A stretch of DNA of 64,000 nucleotides from Stutzerimonas stutzeri (GTDB lineage Bacteria; Pseudomonadota; Gammaproteobacteria; Pseudomonadales; Pseudomonadaceae): NCBI RefSeq assembly GCF_038561965.1, contig NZ_CP139348.1, forward strand, positions 3,658,001-3,722,000, given 5' to 3'. The notes under the pieces are model-generated. The model was not told the origin of the DNA. It was given only the letters and a program-made list of their open reading frames with translations, and ran no database searches. Positions 18,142-26,865 of this stretch are shown one piece after another. The position numbers were made by a program, and so were the translations under genes. How positions within the stretch are numbered: position 1 is the first letter of the stretch; each line of letters begins with the position of its first letter.

Positions 18142-19944
18142 ATGGCCTGCTTACGCCCCCTCCTTCTCCTCTGCATCGCCGCCATGCTCACGGCTTGCGC
18201 CAGCTCGCCCTCGTCTTCGCTTGGTGAACTGCCTCGTACTCCGCAAGCCTCTACCCAGCAACTGCTGCAGAAGGCCGACCAGAGCGACCCCGAACAGGCC
18301 ACGCAATTGCGCCTGGCCGCAGCGGGCCAAAGCGTCCAACAGGGCAATCACGCGCAAGCCCGCAGCATTCTTGAGCAGGTCCAGATAGATGCACTGAAAC
18401 CTGCGCAGCAGATCTTCGCACTGACATTACAGGCCGAAATTGCGCTTGCTGACGGCGAGCCCGAACGAGCCGTGCAAGCACTCCAGCACCCAGCGTTCGA
18501 GCGCCTGGGCGAGCTACCCGTGGAGCAGCAGATCCGCAGCCAACTGGCCCGCGCTGAAGCACTGGAAGCGACCAGCAAACTGCTCGCTGCTGCACGCGAA
18601 CGGGTGTTTACGGCGCCCTTACTGAGCGGCGAGCAAGCGCGAGAAAACCATGAGAGTATCTGGAAGCTAATCTCTGCCCTACCTGAAAAACAGCTGCAGA
18701 GCCCAGCGGACGCAGACCTTGCCGGCTGGCAAGCGCTTGCACTGTCACTGAAGCGCGCTGGCACGGTCGCTCAGCAGCAGCGAGCGATCGACGACTGGAT
18801 AGCGCAGAATCCCCAGCACCCTGCTGCACGACAACTACCTGAGCCACTGCAAAAGCTTCGTGAGCTGGCCGATCAACCACTTAATCATGTTGCCCTCCTA
18901 CTCCCCATGGAAGGCCAATTGGCGGGCGTCGCACGCGCTCTGCGTGATGGCTTTCTGGCCGCCCATCTGCATGCTCAGCAAACCGGTCAAGCACTGCGGA
19001 TCGAGCTTTATGACAGCAGCCGCATGAGCTCCATCGACGATTTTTACCGCCAAGCCCAGGCGGCCGGCGTACAACTGGTGGTCGGCCCACTGGAAAAGGA
19101 GCTGGTTCGCCAGCTTGCCGAGCGCGACCAGCTACCCATCACCACGCTGGCACTTAACTACAGCGACGCCGGACAACACACACCGCCACAGCTTTTTCAG
19201 TTCGGTCTCGCCGCAGAAGACGAAGCCCGTGAAGTCGCCCGTCGCGCCTGGGCGGACGGCCATCGCCGCGCAATCGCGCTAGCGCCTCAGGGCGACTGGG
19301 GAGGCAGGATTCTCGACGCCTTCCGCCAGAGCTGGCAGGAGGCCGGCGGAACGCTGGTGGCAGCAGAGCCGCTGGCCGAGCCCGTGCAACTGGCTAATCA
19401 GATCGCCGACTTACTGCAACTCCGCAGCAGCGAAAGGCGTTCCGGTCGGGTCAGCAGCATTACCGACGCCTCCGCCGCCAGCCAACCGACTCGCCGCCAG
19501 GACGTCGATTTCCTCTTCCTCGCCGCAACCCCTCAACAGGCCCAGCAGGTCAGACCTACCCTGATCTTCCAATACGCAGGGGATCTTCCGGTGTATGGCA
19601 CCTCCCACCTGCACTCAGCCAGCCACGACCGCACCCAATATCTGGACCTCGAAGGCATACGCTTCGCAGAGACACCCTGGCTGCTGGACGATCAGATACC
19701 CCTGCGCCAGGAAGTCGAACAGAAATGGCCACAAGCCGGCGGGAGCCTTGGCCGCCTGTATGCAATGGGAGCTGACGCCTATCTCTTGGCTCCGCGCCTA
19801 AATCAACTGTTGGCACTTCCAAACACTCAGCTGGATGGGCTTTCCGGGACTCTTAGCCTGAACCCCCAGCAGCGCATCGAACGCCAGCTTCCATGGGCCC
19901 AGTTTCGTGATGGTGCGATCGAACGCCTGGAAGACATGCGGTAA
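18142..19944 (+). CDS. lpoA: Penicillin-binding protein activator LpoA (lipoprotein)
   Basis: Outer-membrane lipoprotein that stimulates PBP1A from outside the sacculus. 600 aa; signal peptide with lipobox LTAC, acylated Cys at residue 19. The first ~240 residues are helical repeat-like and rich in Ala/Gln; the rest is the LppC/periplasmic-binding fold (HVALLLPMEGQLAGVARALRDG onward). It heads a group of yraN, SIS and BON genes in the same order as E. coli yraM-yraN-diaA-yraP. Confidence 0.93.
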   Translation: MACLRPLLLLCIAAMLTACASSPSSSLGELPRTPQASTQQLLQKADQSDPEQATQLRLAAAGQSVQQGNHAQARSILEQVQIDALKPAQQIFALTLQAEIALADGEPERAVQALQHPAFERLGELPVEQQIRSQLARAEALEATSKLLAAARERVFTAPLLSGEQARENHESIWKLISALPEKQLQSPADADLAGWQALALSLKRAGTVAQQQRAIDDWIAQNPQHPAARQLPEPLQKLRELADQPLNHVALLLPMEGQLAGVARALRDGFLAAHLHAQQTGQALRIELYDSSRMSSIDDFYRQAQAAGVQLVVGPLEKELVRQLAERDQLPITTLALNYSDAGQHTPPQLFQFGLAAEDEAREVARRAWADGHRRAIALAPQGDWGGRILDAFRQSWQEAGGTLVAAEPLAEPVQLANQIADLLQLRSSERRSGRVSSITDASAASQPTRRQDVDFLFLAATPQQAQQVRPTLIFQYAGDLPVYGTSHLHSASHDRTQYLDLEGIRFAETPWLLDDQIPLRQEVEQKWPQAGGSLGRLYAMGADAYLLAPRLNQLLALPNTQLDGLSGTLSLNPQQRIERQLPWAQFRDGAIERLEDMR

Positions 19945-20306
19945 TGAGCGATAGCCAGAGCAGCGGACGCTCTGCCGAAGACCTCGCGTTGCGACACCTC
20001 AGCAGCAACGGGCTTCGTCTGCTCGAGCGCAACTGGTCCTGTCGCAGCGGCGAGCTTGATCTGGTCATGCTCGATGGCGATACAGTAGTATTCGTCGAGG
20101 TCCGCTACAGGCGCCACGCCGCCTGGGGCGGCGCCCTCGAAAGCGTCGACATGCGCAAGCAGCACAAGCTGATCAAGACCGCCCAACTCTTTCTGCAGAA
20201 GGAAAGCCGTTGGGCACGCAGCCCTTGTCGCTTCGACGTCGTCGCAATCGCCGCAGCCGGAAAAAACGAGGACCTGAACTGGATCCGCAATGCATTTGAC
20301 AGCTGA
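19944..20306 (+). CDS. YraN/UPF0102 family endonuclease-like protein
   Basis: 120-aa protein of the UPF0102 family, related to Holliday-junction-resolvase-like nucleases. Conserved residues are visible: AEDLALRHLSSNGL near the N-terminus, then NWSCRSGELDLVMLDGDTVVFVEVRYR, the E-x-D-x(9-13)-E-x-[KR] style nuclease core (here R replaces K: FVEVRYR). Its ATG shares one base with the lpoA stop. Biochemical role is not established in the family. Confidence 0.88.
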   Translation: MSDSQSSGRSAEDLALRHLSSNGLRLLERNWSCRSGELDLVMLDGDTVVFVEVRYRRHAAWGGALESVDMRKQHKLIKTAQLFLQKESRWARSPCRFDVVAIAAAGKNEDLNWIRNAFDS

Positions 20307-20415
20307 ATGATCATGCGGCAGCGAATGCTGCACCATGCGACTCAGCCCTAGCGAACCGTAAGCGCATCGTCCGATCAGCATCGGACGCGCCTGCCACCTT
20401 GAAGGTCAATCACCG

Positions 20416-21009
20416 ATGGACATGCAAACCCGAATCCGCCAGCTGTTCCAGGCCAGCATTGAAACCAAGCAACATGCCATGGAAGTGCTAGCGCCAAGTA
20501 TCGAGCAGGCCGGCCAGGTGATGGTCAACGCACTACTGAGTGAAGGCAAGATCCTCACCTGCGGCAACGGCGGCTCCGCTGGCGATGCGCAGCACTTTTC
20601 CTCCGAGCTACTCAATCGCTTCGAGCGCGAGCGCCCGAGCCTGCCCGCCATTGCATTGACGACTGATAGCTCGACGATCACCTCGATCGCCAACGACTAC
20701 AGCTACAACGAAGTATTTTCCAAACAGATTCGCGCCCTCGGCCAACCCGGTGACGTGCTACTGGCAATCTCTACCAGCGGCAACTCCGCCAACGTAATCC
20801 AGGCCATCCAGGCAGCTCATGATCGCGAGATGGTAGTAGTCGCGCTAACCGGCCGGGACGGTGGCGGAATGGCTTCTCTGCTACTGCCAGAAGATGTCGA
20901 GATCCGAGTGCCTGCCAAAGTCACCGCCCGCATCCAGGAAGTCCACCTGCTGTCTATTCACTGCTTGTGCGACCTGATCGACAACCAACTTTTCGGGAGT
21001 GAGGAATGA
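20416..21009 (+). CDS. gmhA: SIS-domain phosphoheptose isomerase / DiaA-like protein
   Basis: 197-aa single SIS-domain protein with the sugar-phosphate loop CGNGGSAGDAQHFSSEL and the STSGNSANV motif. Such proteins isomerise sedoheptulose-7-phosphate for the LPS inner core (GmhA) or bind DnaA (DiaA). Gene order matches E. coli diaA, but pseudomonads have their GmhA at this place, so I prefer GmhA; the sequence alone does not separate them. The stop overlaps the next gene by four bases. Confidence 0.85.
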   Translation: MDMQTRIRQLFQASIETKQHAMEVLAPSIEQAGQVMVNALLSEGKILTCGNGGSAGDAQHFSSELLNRFERERPSLPAIALTTDSSTITSIANDYSYNEVFSKQIRALGQPGDVLLAISTSGNSANVIQAIQAAHDREMVVVALTGRDGGGMASLLLPEDVEIRVPAKVTARIQEVHLLSIHCLCDLIDNQLFGSEE

Positions 21010-21581
21010 ACGCGTTCCGCCTGGCTTTCACCCTAGGGCTGTGCATCGCCGTCAGCGGCTGCAGTTCCGTGCTGACCGCAACCCGTGACGACCCCATTGC
21101 CGACAATCGCGGCACGCGCACCATTGGCAGCAAGATTGATGACTCACTGATCGAGACCAAGGCGGCAGTCAATATCGCCAAGGCGCATCCCGACCTCGAC
21201 CAGGGCTCGCACGTGGTCGTCGCCAGCTATAACGGGGTAGTGCTCCTGGCCGGACAGACGCCGCGCACGGAACTGAAGGAAACGGCAGAGCGCGCTGCGA
21301 GCGGCGTACAGCGGGTCAAGCGCGTTCACAACGAATTGCAGATTCTGCCACCTTCGTCTGCACTGGCACGCAGCAACGACTCCTGGCTGACCACCAAGAT
21401 CAAGAGCCAGATGCTTGCTGATAACAGCGTGCCCGGCTCGCGAATCAAGGTGATCACGGAAAACGGGATTGTCTACCTGCTGGGGCTGGTTACTCGCCAG
21501 GAAGGCAACCGCGCGACCAACCTGGTTCAGGGTGTTGGCGGCGTGCAAAGGATCGTCAAGCTGTTCGAGTACATCGACTGA
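21006..21581 (+). CDS. BON-domain outer-membrane lipoprotein (DolP/YraP-like)
   Basis: 191 aa with a lipoprotein signal ending in VSGC (Cys19) and two BON domains (about residues 45-110 and 115-190; the pattern VVVASYNGVVLLAGQ and IKVITENGIVYLLGLV). In E. coli DolP maintains outer-membrane integrity and helps BAM and amidase activation. The ATGA overlap with the SIS gene and shared order with E. coli support the call. Confidence 0.9.
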   Translation: MNAFRLAFTLGLCIAVSGCSSVLTATRDDPIADNRGTRTIGSKIDDSLIETKAAVNIAKAHPDLDQGSHVVVASYNGVVLLAGQTPRTELKETAERAASGVQRVKRVHNELQILPPSSALARSNDSWLTTKIKSQMLADNSVPGSRIKVITENGIVYLLGLVTRQEGNRATNLVQGVGGVQRIVKLFEYID

Positions 21582-21592
21582 AGGCCTGCCGG

Positions 21593-21620
21593 CGTCCGGG
21601 CAGCAACCAATGCCCGGGCG
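21593..21620. terminator. Hairpin between converging BON gene and sspB
   Basis: A 10-bp stem (21593-21602 with 21611-21620, one G-T pair) with an 8-base loop lies in the 46-base gap where two genes converge. There is no T-run on either side, so it is a candidate bidirectional terminator or mRNA 3' end only. Confidence 0.4.
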
Positions 21621-21627
21621 TCACCGC

Positions 21628-22032
21628 CTACTTCACTACCTTCAGGCTAGGACGGCCGCCCGGTCGCGGCCCCTCATCGTCGGAACCACCGTTATTGGTC
21701 GGCGACTCGTCCGCCGGCGGGGTCGGCTCGATCTCGAACACCATGCCCTGGCCATTTTCTCTGGCATAAATCGCCATCACTGCCGCAGACGGCACGTTCA
21801 GCGAGTGCGAAATTCCGCCAAAACGGCCCTCGAAGCTGATCGCTTCGTTATCCATGTGCAGATGGCGAACCGCACTAGGCGCAACGTTCAACACTATCTG
21901 GCCGTCACTGGCGACGCCGACTGGAACCTGTACCCCAGGATAATCGACGTTGACCAGCAGATGCGGCGTGCAATCGTTATCCACAATCCACTCGTAGAGC
22001 GCTCTAACCAGATACGGGCGACTTGAATTCAT
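21628..22032 (-). CDS. sspB: ClpXP protease specificity-enhancing factor SspB
   Basis: Adaptor that delivers ssrA-tagged proteins to ClpXP. The start at 22032 (MNSSRPYLVRALYEW) gives 134 aa; the upstream frame to 22194 overlaps sspA and is rejected. The substrate-binding domain is followed by a Pro/Gly/Asp-rich flexible linker and the C-terminal ClpX-binding tail RPSLKVVK, close to the known XB motif. It follows sspA by 14 bases. Confidence 0.96.
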   Translation of the reverse strand: MNSSRPYLVRALYEWIVDNDCTPHLLVNVDYPGVQVPVGVASDGQIVLNVAPSAVRHLHMDNEAISFEGRFGGISHSLNVPSAAVMAIYARENGQGMVFEIEPTPPADESPTNNGGSDDEGPRPGGRPSLKVVK

Positions 22033-22046
22033 GAAGACATCCTCTC

Positions 22047-22664
22047 TCAGCGCATGTTGCGCTCGACGGCGGAAAGACTGGCCTGGAAGGCCTCGCGAGC
22101 GAAATTGCGCTCCATGTATTCGAGCAGCGGCTTGGCCGCTCGAGGCAACTCGATCCCAAGTCTGGGCAAACGCCAGAGGATAGGCAACAGGCAACAGTCG
22201 ACGAGACTGATCTCGTCGCTCATGAAGTACGACTTCTCGGTGAATATCGGCGACACGCCGGTGAGGCTTTCACGAAGCTCCTTACGCGCCTGCACACGCT
22301 GAGCCTCAGCAGTACGCTGATCGAGAATACGGTCCACCAGCGAGCACCAATCGCGCTGAATGCGATGAATCAACAGACGTGTATTCGCCCGTGCAACCGG
22401 ATATACCGGCAACAACGGAGGATGCGGATAACGCTCTTCCAGATACTCGAGAATCACCCCCGGCTCGTAGAGCGCCAAATCGCGATCGACAAGCGTCGGC
22501 ACACTGCCATACGGGTTAACTTCGGCCAACTTGACCGGACACTGCCCTCCCTCGACATCGAGGATGTCAACGCTAACGCCTTTCTCTGCGAGCACGAGAC
22601 GAACACGGTGGGAGTAGTGGTCGGCGGGATCGGAGTAGCAGCCCAACCGATTGGTTGCAGCCAT
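22047..22664 (-). CDS. sspA: Stringent starvation protein A (GST-fold)
   Basis: 205-aa RNA-polymerase-associated protein with a glutathione-S-transferase fold (N-terminal thioredoxin-like domain to about residue 80, then helical domain). The segments SDPADHYSHRVRLVLAEKG and the cis-Pro VPTLVDRDLALYEPGVILEYLEERYPHPPL are typical. SspA acts in stationary phase and virulence gene control in gammaproteobacteria. It pairs with sspB in the usual order. Confidence 0.95.
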   Translation of the reverse strand: MAATNRLGCYSDPADHYSHRVRLVLAEKGVSVDILDVEGGQCPVKLAEVNPYGSVPTLVDRDLALYEPGVILEYLEERYPHPPLLPVYPVARANTRLLIHRIQRDWCSLVDRILDQRTAEAQRVQARKELRESLTGVSPIFTEKSYFMSDEISLVDCCLLPILWRLPRLGIELPRAAKPLLEYMERNFAREAFQASLSAVERNMR

Positions 22665-22695
22665 AGGTCCTTCCTCACTCTTTTATCTGATGCAG

Positions 22696-22724
22696 AAAAA
22701 ATACGCGCGCCCATTGGGCGCGCG
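22696..22724 (-). terminator. Rho-independent terminator after petABC
   Basis: On the minus strand a 9-bp GC stem CGCGCGCCC/GGGCGCGCG (22724-22704) with a 3-base loop is followed by TATTTTTT. It lies 28 bases past the petC stop and separates the bc1 operon from sspA. Confidence 0.9.
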
Positions 22725-22752
22725 CAGGGTACAGCCATATCGTACGAAGTAC

Positions 22753-23532
22753 TTAGTGAACGTCTTTCCAGTACTCACGCTTGAGCAGGTAGGCGAACAC
22801 AAAGAACACAGCGAGGAACAGCAGCACATAGGTACCGATGCGCTGGCTCTCAAGCTTGACCGGATTGGCTGAGTAGGCCAGGAAGGTCACGAGATTCTTG
22901 ATCTTCTCATCATATTCAGACTCGGAGAGCGAACCGGTACCAGGCTCAACAACCATCTGATCACAAGCTTCCTGAGTGATCGGAGTGCCTGTCAGAGGAT
23001 CGAACTGCTTGCGACCGTTCTCAACCACCTGAACCTGCTTGCAACCAACGACCAGACGCCCCTGAAGCGGAGCCAACACATGTGGCATACCGACGTTAGG
23101 GAAAACGGTGTTGTTGAAGCCATACGGGCGAGCCGGGTCAACGTAGAAGCTACGCATGTATGAATACAGCCAATCATTGCCGCGCACGCGCGCAACCAGC
23201 GTCAGATCCGGCGGAGCAGCACCGAACCAAACCTTGGCATCATCAGCCTTCATACCGATCTTCATGTGGTCACCAAACTTGGCATCGGCGAAGACGACGT
23301 TATCCATCATCACTTCTTCGGAAATACCCAGATCGGTAGCTACTCGCTCATAGCGCTGATACTGCGCGCTATGGCAGCCCATGCAATAGTTGGCAAACGT
23401 CTTCAGACCATCCTGCATGGCGGCCTTGTCGGTGAGGTCGATATCAACCTTGTCCAAGTGAACCGCCGGACCGGCCGCGAAGGTGAAGACCGGCAGAATT
23501 GCAAGAATCAATGCAGCAAATTGCTTTTTCAT
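22753..23532 (-). CDS. petC: Ubiquinol-cytochrome c reductase, cytochrome c1
   Basis: 259-aa cytochrome c1 of the bc1 complex. Start at 23532 (MKKQFAAL) with an export signal (residues 1-20), the haem site CMGCH (50-54) and a C-terminal membrane anchor (TYVLLFLAVFFVFAYLL). Axial Met is likely in the MPHVLAPLQ region. The ATG shares a base with the petB stop. It passes electrons from the Rieske protein to soluble cytochromes. Confidence 0.96.
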   Translation of the reverse strand: MKKQFAALILAILPVFTFAAGPAVHLDKVDIDLTDKAAMQDGLKTFANYCMGCHSAQYQRYERVATDLGISEEVMMDNVVFADAKFGDHMKIGMKADDAKVWFGAAPPDLTLVARVRGNDWLYSYMRSFYVDPARPYGFNNTVFPNVGMPHVLAPLQGRLVVGCKQVQVVENGRKQFDPLTGTPITQEACDQMVVEPGTGSLSESEYDEKIKNLVTFLAYSANPVKLESQRIGTYVLLFLAVFFVFAYLLKREYWKDVH

Positions 23533-24743
23533 CAGCCACCCACCCTTTCCGGTACCACTTTGGTCTTCTCGAGCTTGGTGTAGAACGGCATCAGGATGAA
23601 GTATCCAAAGTAGATTGCCGTACAGACCTGCGACAGCAGAGTGCGTCCCGGAGTCGGAGCCAGCACGCCCAGGACGCCCAGGATGACGAACGAGATGCAG
23701 AACAGCAGCAGCGCAAGCTTGCTCATCCAACCTTTGTACTTCATGGACTTGACCGGGCTACGGTCCAGCCAGGGCAGTACGAACAGCACGGCGATGGCAG
23801 CACCCATGGCGATCACGCCGAGCAGCTTGTCGGGCACTGCGCGCAGAATCGCGTAGAACGGCGTGAAGTACCAGACCGGCGCAATATGCTCAGGCGTCTT
23901 AAACGCATTCGCCACTTCGAAGTTCGGCTTTTCGAGGAAGTAGCCGCCCATCTCCGGGAAGAAAAACACCACGGCGCAGAAGACGAACAGGAATACCACG
24001 ACACCGACGATGTCCTTCACGGTGTAGTACGGATGGAACGGGATACCGTCCAGCGGCACGCCGTTTTCGTCCTTGGACTTCTTGATGTCCACGCCCAGCG
24101 GGTTGTTCGAGCCAACCTCGTGCAGCGCAAGGATGTGCAGCACGACCAGACCGAGGATGACTATCGGCAGGGCAACGACATGCAGGGCGAAGAAGCGGTT
24201 CAGGGTGATGCCGGAGATCAGGTAGTCACCACGGATCCACTGGGTCAGGTCAGCACCGATAACCGGGATGGCACCGAACAGCGAAATGATCACCTGTGCG
24301 CCCCAGTACGACATCTGGCCCCATGGCAGCAGGTAGCCCATGAAGGCTTCGGCCATCAGCGCCAGGTAGATCATCATGCCGAAGATCCACACCAGCTCAC
24401 GCGGCTTTTGGTAGGAACCGTAGAGGATGCCGCGGAACATGTGCAGATAGACCACCACGAAGAATGCCGAGGCACCAGTGGAGTGCAGGTAGCGCAAAAT
24501 CCAGCCATATTCGACGTCACGCATGATGTATTCGACGGAGGCGAATGCACCTTCTGCGGACGGCTCGTAGCTCATGGTCAGCCATACACCGGTCAGGATC
24601 TGGTTAACCAGAACCAGCAGCGCCAGCGAGCCGAAGAAATACAAGACGTTGAAGTTCTTGGGGGCGTAGTACTTCGAGAGATGGTCTTCCCACATCTTGG
24701 TGGCGGGGAAGCGGGCGTCAACCCATTCCATGAACTTGCTCAT
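23532..24743 (-). CDS. petB: Ubiquinol-cytochrome c reductase, cytochrome b
   Basis: 403-aa polytopic cytochrome b holding both haems b and the quinone sites. Visible hallmarks include the haem-binding HSTGASAFFVVVYLHMFRG region, GYLLPWGQMSYWGAQV and the PEWY-equivalent, here APVWYFTPFYAILRA (PVWY rather than PEWY, which is common in beta/gammaproteobacteria). It overlaps petA and petC by one base each. Confidence 0.96.
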   Translation of the reverse strand: MSKFMEWVDARFPATKMWEDHLSKYYAPKNFNVLYFFGSLALLVLVNQILTGVWLTMSYEPSAEGAFASVEYIMRDVEYGWILRYLHSTGASAFFVVVYLHMFRGILYGSYQKPRELVWIFGMMIYLALMAEAFMGYLLPWGQMSYWGAQVIISLFGAIPVIGADLTQWIRGDYLISGITLNRFFALHVVALPIVILGLVVLHILALHEVGSNNPLGVDIKKSKDENGVPLDGIPFHPYYTVKDIVGVVVFLFVFCAVVFFFPEMGGYFLEKPNFEVANAFKTPEHIAPVWYFTPFYAILRAVPDKLLGVIAMGAAIAVLFVLPWLDRSPVKSMKYKGWMSKLALLLFCISFVILGVLGVLAPTPGRTLLSQVCTAIYFGYFILMPFYTKLEKTKVVPERVGG

Positions 24744-25336
24744 CAGGCGTTCTCCTGGTCCACACCGATGATGATTACATTATCGGTCTCGTACGAGTGC
24801 GGGGGCACCGGCAGGTTCAAGGGAGCTGGCTGCGATTTATAGACGCGACCGGCCATATCGTATTTTGAGCCATGGCAAGGACAGAAATAACCACCGAGCC
24901 AATCAGCGCCAAGATCGGCCGCAGCCACCTCAGGACGGAACGATGGCGCGCAACCCAAATGGGTACACAAACCAACCACAACCAGAAGCTCCGCTTTGAT
25001 AGCCCGGTTCCTCGGATCGACATAAGCAGGCTGTTCTGAGTCTTTGGATTCCGGATCAGCTACCTGCCCGGCAGTCTTTTCCAGATTACCGAGAATCTCC
25101 TCAGTCCGACGCACGATAAATACCGGCTGACCGCGCCATTCGGCGACCATCTGCTGCCCCGGTTCGATCTTGCTGATATTTACCCTTACCGGCGCACCGG
25201 CAGCCTTGGCCTTGGCACTAGGGAACCACGATCCCACGAACGGGACCGCGGCACCCACCGCTCCTGCAGCGCCCACCACCGAAGTGGCGGCCACAAGGAA
25301 GCGACGCCGGCCTGCATTCACGCCGTCATTGCTCAT
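24743..25336 (-). CDS. petA: Ubiquinol-cytochrome c reductase, Rieske iron-sulfur subunit
   Basis: 197-aa Rieske protein. A Tat-type N-terminus (RRRFLVAATSVVGAAGAVGAAVPFVGS) leads to the 2Fe-2S fold with the two cluster loops CTHLGC and CPCHGS. It is the first gene of petABC, 200 bases after the rpsI terminator region. Confidence 0.97.
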   Translation of the reverse strand: MSNDGVNAGRRRFLVAATSVVGAAGAVGAAVPFVGSWFPSAKAKAAGAPVRVNISKIEPGQQMVAEWRGQPVFIVRRTEEILGNLEKTAGQVADPESKDSEQPAYVDPRNRAIKAELLVVVGLCTHLGCAPSFRPEVAAADLGADWLGGYFCPCHGSKYDMAGRVYKSQPAPLNLPVPPHSYETDNVIIIGVDQENA

Positions 25337-25419
25337 TCAGTCGTCTCCCATCAGCTTCTTATGGCCTGCCCTAAAGCAGGCATGTACTACGTAAAATTGG
25401 GCCGCGAAAAATTCGCCAA

Positions 25420-25448
25420 ATGGTAAAGAAAAGACCTTCTTCTGACAA
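25420..25448 (-). promoter_or_regulatory. Possible sigma70 promoter for petABC
   Basis: Minus strand TTGTCA (25448-25443), 17-base spacer, TACCAT (25425-25420). The -35 is 5/6 and the -10 only 4/6. It lies 84 bases before petA in the gap after the rpsI terminator, where a promoter is expected. Tentative. Confidence 0.35.
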
Positions 25449-25538
25449 GGTAATAGCCTGTCACAAACCAGCTAACGCCTAGCCAGACCAGGCCCTGCAG
25501 CACGCGACACACTGTCGCACCAGAGCAAATCACAGCAT

Positions 25539-25574
25539 AAAAAAAACGCCCAGCTCCGAACGAAACTGGGCGTT
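25539..25574 (-). terminator. Rho-independent terminator after rplM-rpsI
   Basis: Minus strand stem AACGCCCAG/CTGGGCGTT (25574-25566 with 25553-25545), 12-base loop, then an unbroken T-run (25546-25539). It is 18 bases past the rpsI stop. Confidence 0.93.
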
Positions 25575-25591
25575 TTCTTTGGAAGCGCGAA

Positions 25592-25984
25592 TTAGCGCTT
25601 GGAGTACTGCGGACGCTTGCGCGCTTTGCGCAGACCGACCTTCTTACGTTCAACTTCACGAGCATCGCGAGTGACGAAGCCAGCCTTGCGCAGCGGGCTG
25701 CGCAGGGTCTCGTCATACGAAATCAGAGCGCGAGTGATACCGTGACGGATCGCACCAGCCTGACCGCTGACACCACCACCCAAAACGGTAACGTAGATGT
25801 CGAACTTCTCGACAGTTTCGGTCAACTCGAGCGGCTGACGAACAACCATACGAGCGGTTTCGCGACCGAAGAAGTTATCCAGCTCACGGTTGTTGATGGA
25901 AATCTTGCCAGTGCCCGGGCGCAGGAAAACGCGCGCGGTTGCAGTCTTGCGACGGCCAGTGCCGTAATTTTGAGTCGCCGACAT
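25592..25984 (-). CDS. rpsI: 30S ribosomal protein S9
   Basis: 130 aa, the usual S9 length, with the GTGRRKTATARVFLRPG N-terminus and the basic C-terminal tail ending GLRKARKRPQYSKR that reaches the P-site tRNA. Follows rplM by 14 bases, the near-universal rplM-rpsI pair. Confidence 0.99.
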   Translation of the reverse strand: MSATQNYGTGRRKTATARVFLRPGTGKISINNRELDNFFGRETARMVVRQPLELTETVEKFDIYVTVLGGGVSGQAGAIRHGITRALISYDETLRSPLRKAGFVTRDAREVERKKVGLRKARKRPQYSKR

Positions 25985-25998
25985 AATGAACTATTCCG

Positions 25999-26427
25999 TT
26001 AAATCTTCAGTTCTTGGGGCTGCTGAGCGGTATGAGGATGGCTGGCACCCTTATAAACCTTCAGCTTACGATACATGTCGCGACCCAGCGGGTTCTTCGG
26101 CAGCATGCCTTTGACCGCGGTCTCGATCACACGCTCGGGCGCCTTGGCAATCAACTTTTCGAAGTTGATCGACTTGATGCCACCCGGGAAACCGGAGTGA
26201 GAGTAATACATCTTGTCAGTGGTCTTGGCACCGGTAACACGCACTTGCTCAGCATTGATCACAACGATGTAATCGCCGGTATCTACGTGAGGGGTGTATT
26301 CCGGCTTGTGCTTGCCACGCAGGCGGCTAGCGATTTCGGTTGCCAGACGACCCAGGGTCTGGCCGGCAGCGTCGACGACGAACCAGTCGCGCTTGACGGT
26401 TTCCGGTTTAGCAGTAAATGTCTTCAT
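25999..26427 (-). CDS. rplM: 50S ribosomal protein L13
   Basis: 142-aa L13, with the family signature around ERVIETAVKGMLPKNPLGRDMYRKLKVY. First gene of the rplM-rpsI operon. In E. coli L13 represses its own operon through the mRNA leader; a hairpin lies upstream here. Confidence 0.99.
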   Translation of the reverse strand: MKTFTAKPETVKRDWFVVDAAGQTLGRLATEIASRLRGKHKPEYTPHVDTGDYIVVINAEQVRVTGAKTTDKMYYSHSGFPGGIKSINFEKLIAKAPERVIETAVKGMLPKNPLGRDMYRKLKVYKGASHPHTAQQPQELKI

Positions 26428-26865
26428 TCGTTATAGCCTCAGGGGCCGCCCTGAAAATAAGACGGCGAATCTTACTGAATGGTGCTCGCCCTGGCAAGGC
26501 CAGGGCAGCCGGAAACAGACGCTATCGGGGGCTCGGGTCAGCGCGTCCGCTACGGCAATGATTCGGCAGGCTTGGCATCCCCTACCTTTGACTTGCGTCG
26601 ACAGGCTAGGCATCCCTGGCGACAGGCTGCGGAATTATCCTGATTGGCAGAAAAATAGCAACCAACATTTACTAGTTACCATACTCAAGCAGCCAGCCGT
26701 TCGCTTCAACGGCTCGAATGGGTAGTCCGCAGCGAGGAAACGGGAAGCAGGTCCTCGGACTGGCGCGCCCGGGCACTTCAATGGGCCCAGCCACTCTCAT
26801 GAGCAGAACCTTGTTCTCTTCGTTAAGCTTTTTCTACATCCCATTTTTTCTGCATGAGGTATCTG
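26428..26865. other. 438-base intergenic region between rplM and the aldo/keto reductase gene
   Basis: Divergent gap. It holds a near-perfect hairpin GCCCTGGC-AAG-GCCAGGGC (26488-26506) 60 bases before rplM, a candidate leader structure, and an imperfect direct repeat CAGGCTTGGCATCCC (26567-26581) and CAGGCTAGGCATCCC (26602-26616), with a third partial CAGGCTGC at 26623. No gene or tRNA was found. Confidence 0.6.

Noticed and set aside
23499..24842. 447-codon open frame on plus opposite petB
   Set aside because: Very His/Gln/Asp-rich antisense of a membrane protein; typical complement artefact.
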